This document shows, piece by piece, positions 7,071 to 8,509 of a DNA stretch of 8,509 bases. Position numbers and translations under genes: made by a program. Positions within the stretch are counted from its first letter, which is position 1. Each line of letters starts with the position of its first letter. The notes below the pieces were generated by a model. It saw only the letters and a program-made list of their open reading frames with translations. It was not told the origin of the DNA and ran no database searches. The stretch is from an uncultured Lachnospiraceae bacterium (GTDB taxonomy: Bacteria > Bacillota > Clostridia > Lachnospirales > Lachnospiraceae): positions 1 through 8,509 of the forward strand of contig CAMOQY010000053.1 of the NCBI GenBank assembly GCA_946623295.1, read 5' to 3'.

Positions 7071-7757
7071 TCAGTCCTTATAGAAATATCCGACTCCCCA
7101 CTTTGTGTATACGTATTTGGGCTCCGCGGGATTCTCCTCTATCTTTTCGCGGAGTCTGCGCACGTGTACGTCCACCGTGCGCACGTCGCCCGGGTATGAT
7201 TCACCCCAGATGAGTCCGAGAAGCTGCTCGCGGCTGTATACTTTTCCGGGATTCGTAACAAAAAGCTCAAGAAGATCAAACTCTTTTGCCGTAAGATTAA
7301 CCTCGCGTCCGGCGACAAAAACCCTGCGGCTGTCCACATCGAGCCTCAGGTCCCTGACCGCAACGCTGGTGCCTCCCGCAGCTCTCTCGCTGCGTATGCG
7401 GTTGCGGCGGATGATCGCCTTGATCCGGGCCTTGACCTCGAGAATATTGAAGGGCTTGGTGATGTAGTCGTCCGCGCCGTATTCCAGGCCGAGGATCTTG
7501 TCCATGTCGTCGTTTTTGGCAGTAAGCATGATGATCGGCACATCGGAGGTCTCCCTGACCTCGCGGCATACCTGCATACCGTCCTTTCCGGGGAGCATTA
7601 TGTCAAGGAGGACCATGTCGTATCTTTCCGACATGATCTTTTCATAGGCTTCCTCACCGTCGTAGGCGCAGTCCACCTCCATCCCGTCCTGTTCCAGGCT
7701 GAATTTGATGCCCTTTACGATGAGCTTTTCATCATCCACTACCAATACTTTAGCCAT
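7071..7757 (-). CDS. OmpR/PhoB-family response regulator, WalR/MtrA-like
   Basis: This 228-residue regulator has a receiver domain (1-118) with acidic pocket Asp 8-9, phosphoacceptor Asp 52 in LLDIMLPGKDG, Thr 79 and Lys 101, followed by a winged-helix DNA-binding domain (about 131-227). Its recognition helix, DVRTVDVHVRRLREKI (191-206), is nearly identical to that of WalR/YycF (from memory), the regulator of cell-wall metabolism in Gram-positive bacteria; MtrA is a related family. The start is ATG at 7757, giving MAKVLVVDDE, with SD GAGGAG (7768-7763) 5 nt upstream. A GTG at 7775 would swallow the SD and was rejected. It sits 41 nt after comEA and 14 nt before its kinase gene. A strong hairpin abuts the SD. 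Likely targets include the WalR-type box upstream of the 3D-domain gene. I leave the symbol empty because orthology to walR versus a paralogue cannot be settled from one locus. Confidence 0.94.
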   Translation of the reverse strand: MAKVLVVDDEKLIVKGIKFSLEQDGMEVDCAYDGEEAYEKIMSERYDMVLLDIMLPGKDGMQVCREVRETSDVPIIMLTAKNDDMDKILGLEYGADDYITKPFNILEVKARIKAIIRRNRIRSERAAGGTSVAVRDLRLDVDSRRVFVAGREVNLTAKEFDLLELFVTNPGKVYSREQLLGLIWGESYPGDVRTVDVHVRRLREKIEENPAEPKYVYTKWGVGYFYKD

Positions 7758-7768
7758 ACCTGCTCCTC

Positions 7769-7793
7769 GCCGCACAGCCTCAGGCCGTGCGGC
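7769..7793 (-). promoter_or_regulatory. RNA hairpin between comEA and regulator gene, abutting the SD
   Basis: In the minus-strand transcript the arms 7793-7783 and 7779-7769 form an 11-bp stem with a UGA triloop: GCCGCAC, G, GCC pairs with GGC, U, GUGCGGC. One pair is G-U and would be an A-C mismatch in a plus-strand transcript, so the structure suits the minus-strand RNA. It begins 5 nt after the comEA stop (TAG, 7799-7801) and ends right next to the regulator's SD GAGGAG. There is no T-tract, so it is not an ordinary terminator. It could stop or protect RNA processing, or separate the translation of the two genes. Confidence 0.65.
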
Positions 7794-7798
7794 ATCTG

Positions 7799-8425
7799 CT
7801 ACCCGCCGGTCCTGATCCTGTCCTTTATCTTTTCAAAAGCGGCCTCCTTGATGCCGGAGACCTGCATTATATCGCTTATCTCGCCGAACGGTCCGTTTGC
7901 CTCGCGGTAGGAAATGATCGCCTGCGCCCTGGCAGATCCGATCCCCGGAAGCGTCATCAGCTCGTCCTCGCCGGCAGAATTGATATCCACCAGCGCCGAA
8001 AGAGCGGCCGCCTGCGACCGTCTCAGCGACTCCGATTCCTCGCGCGAGGGCACCCTGATCTGCATACCGTCTTCCACGGGCAGAGCGAGATTCAGGTAGT
8101 CCCTGTCCGCTTCATCGGAGAAGCCTCCGGCAGCCTCTATCGCATCGCCTATCCGGCTGCCCTGGGGAAGTCCGTAAACTCCGGGCTGTACTACTTCGCC
8201 GCAGACATGCACGGCTACCGGGACGCCGGCAGTCACACTTTCGCCGGACGCCTCGCTATCGTGCGAGCCGGCCGCGTCTTCCCGTGCGTCCGTCAGGCTC
8301 TGCTGTTCGCCGGACGGCCTGATAGTAACGCCATCCTGCGACCTGCCCCGCGCAAGAATAAACAAGACTCCCGCCGCGACGCAGCAGAGTCCCAGAACGA
8401 TCTTAAAAAGCTTGCTGTAATTCAT
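7799..8425 (-). CDS. comEA: ComEA-like DNA receptor (SLBB + helix-hairpin-helix)
   Basis: This 208-residue protein is anchored by one N-terminal membrane segment (about 7-25). A Ser/Asp/Glu-rich spacer (about 30-65) leads to an SLBB domain (69-126, HVCGEVVQPGVYGL and DAIEAAGGF). A C-terminal tandem helix-hairpin-helix DNA-binding region follows (146-206) with VDINSA, LPGIGSARAQAI and VSGIKEAAFEKI. Order and length match ComEA, the receptor that binds incoming double-stranded DNA at the outer membrane face and hands it to ComEC. The ATG at 8425 has SD AAAGGAG 6 nt upstream. It is the first gene of the proposed operon. The partner comEC is present, but three signalling genes lie between them. 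In Bacillus the gene between the two is comEB instead. Confidence 0.95.
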   Translation of the reverse strand: MNYSKLFKIVLGLCCVAAGVLFILARGRSQDGVTIRPSGEQQSLTDAREDAAGSHDSEASGESVTAGVPVAVHVCGEVVQPGVYGLPQGSRIGDAIEAAGGFSDEADRDYLNLALPVEDGMQIRVPSREESESLRRSQAAALSALVDINSAGEDELMTLPGIGSARAQAIISYREANGPFGEISDIMQVSGIKEAAFEKIKDRIRTGG

Positions 8426-8426
8426 A

Positions 8427-8449
8427 CCTCACTCCTTTGTAGAGCGAGG
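8427..8449 (-). promoter_or_regulatory. Start-site hairpin and SD of comEA
   Basis: In the minus-strand RNA CCUCGCUC (8449-8442) can pair with GAGUGAGG (8434-8427) around a 7-nt loop, giving an 8-bp stem with one G-U pair. It ends 1 nt before the comEA ATG. The SD AAAGGAG (8438-8432) lies half in the loop and half in the stem, so folding would limit ribosome access. The stem is short, so this could be chance. Confidence 0.45.
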
Positions 8450-8466
8450 ATTTATCTGTCGTAATA

Positions 8467-8495
8467 ATTCTATTTGAATATTAAGAAAATTGCAA
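8467..8495 (-). promoter_or_regulatory. Probable sigma-A-type promoter of the comEA operon
   Basis: On the minus strand TTGCAA (8495-8490) and TAGAAT (8472-8467) are 17 bp apart in an AT-rich stretch, upstream of a leader of about 35 nt. Both boxes match consensus at 5 of 6 positions. No WalR-type box is visible in the 84 bp before comEA that fall in the window; sequence further upstream is missing. Confidence 0.65.
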
Positions 8496-8509
8496 GATTA
8501 TATTACGCA

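Noticed and set aside
7758..7775. GTG at 7775 as the start of the response regulator
   Set aside because: GAGGAG lies between this GTG and the ATG at 7757, and MAKVLVVDDE is the usual receiver-domain start.
7787..8464. Plus-strand 225-codon open frame opposite comEA
   Set aside because: Arg/Ala/Pro-rich antisense shadow of a clear comEA gene, with no domain and no supporting SD. It also runs across the comEA promoter region.

Overview
The window looks like chromosomal core sequence from a fairly GC-rich member of the Bacillota, most likely class Clostridia. The basis is the gene set: ComEA and ComEC, a WalR/PhoP-like response regulator, a GerMN lipoprotein, a secreted SH3b/3D-domain wall protein, consensus sigma-A-type promoters and strong Shine-Dalgarno (SD) sites. 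Genus cannot be told from the sequence alone. I see no mobile element, CRISPR array, tRNA or rRNA.

Layout. Positions 1-639 (+) are the 3' part of a polysaccharide deacetylase gene that begins before the window. It converges on the minus-strand block, and a long perfect hairpin with T-tracts on both sides (about 726-771) serves as a shared bidirectional terminator. Everything from 787 to the right edge is on the minus strand. In transcription order it reads comEA (8425-7799), an OmpR-family response regulator (7757-7071), its sensor histidine kinase (7056-5467), a tandem-GerMN lipoprotein (5477-4497), comEC (4446-2188), then a secreted protein with two SH3b-like regions, a coiled coil, a Ser-rich linker and a 3D domain (2079-787). 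The first five genes are tightly spaced (11-nt overlap to 50-nt gap) and look like one operon driven by a promoter at 8467-8495. The SH3b/3D gene has its own near-perfect promoter (TTGACA-N17-TATACT with extended -10).

How the genes may work together. comEA and comEC, the DNA receptor and the DNA channel of competence, flank a three-gene signalling module: regulator, kinase and GerMN lipoprotein. That module has the same order and parts as actinobacterial mtrA-mtrB-lpqB, while the regulator's DNA-recognition helix is WalR-like. The leader of the adjacent wall gene carries an exact match to the WalR consensus, TGTAAC-N5-TGTAAC, a few bases downstream of the predicted transcription start. The simplest reading is a local circuit in which the WalR-like regulator controls a cell-wall protein of the YocH class encoded next to it, with the lipoprotein as a possible kinase accessory, all co-transcribed with DNA-uptake genes. 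Two RNA hairpins, one against the comEA start codon and one against the regulator's SD, may set expression within the operon. In both, one pair is a G-U only in the minus-strand transcript.
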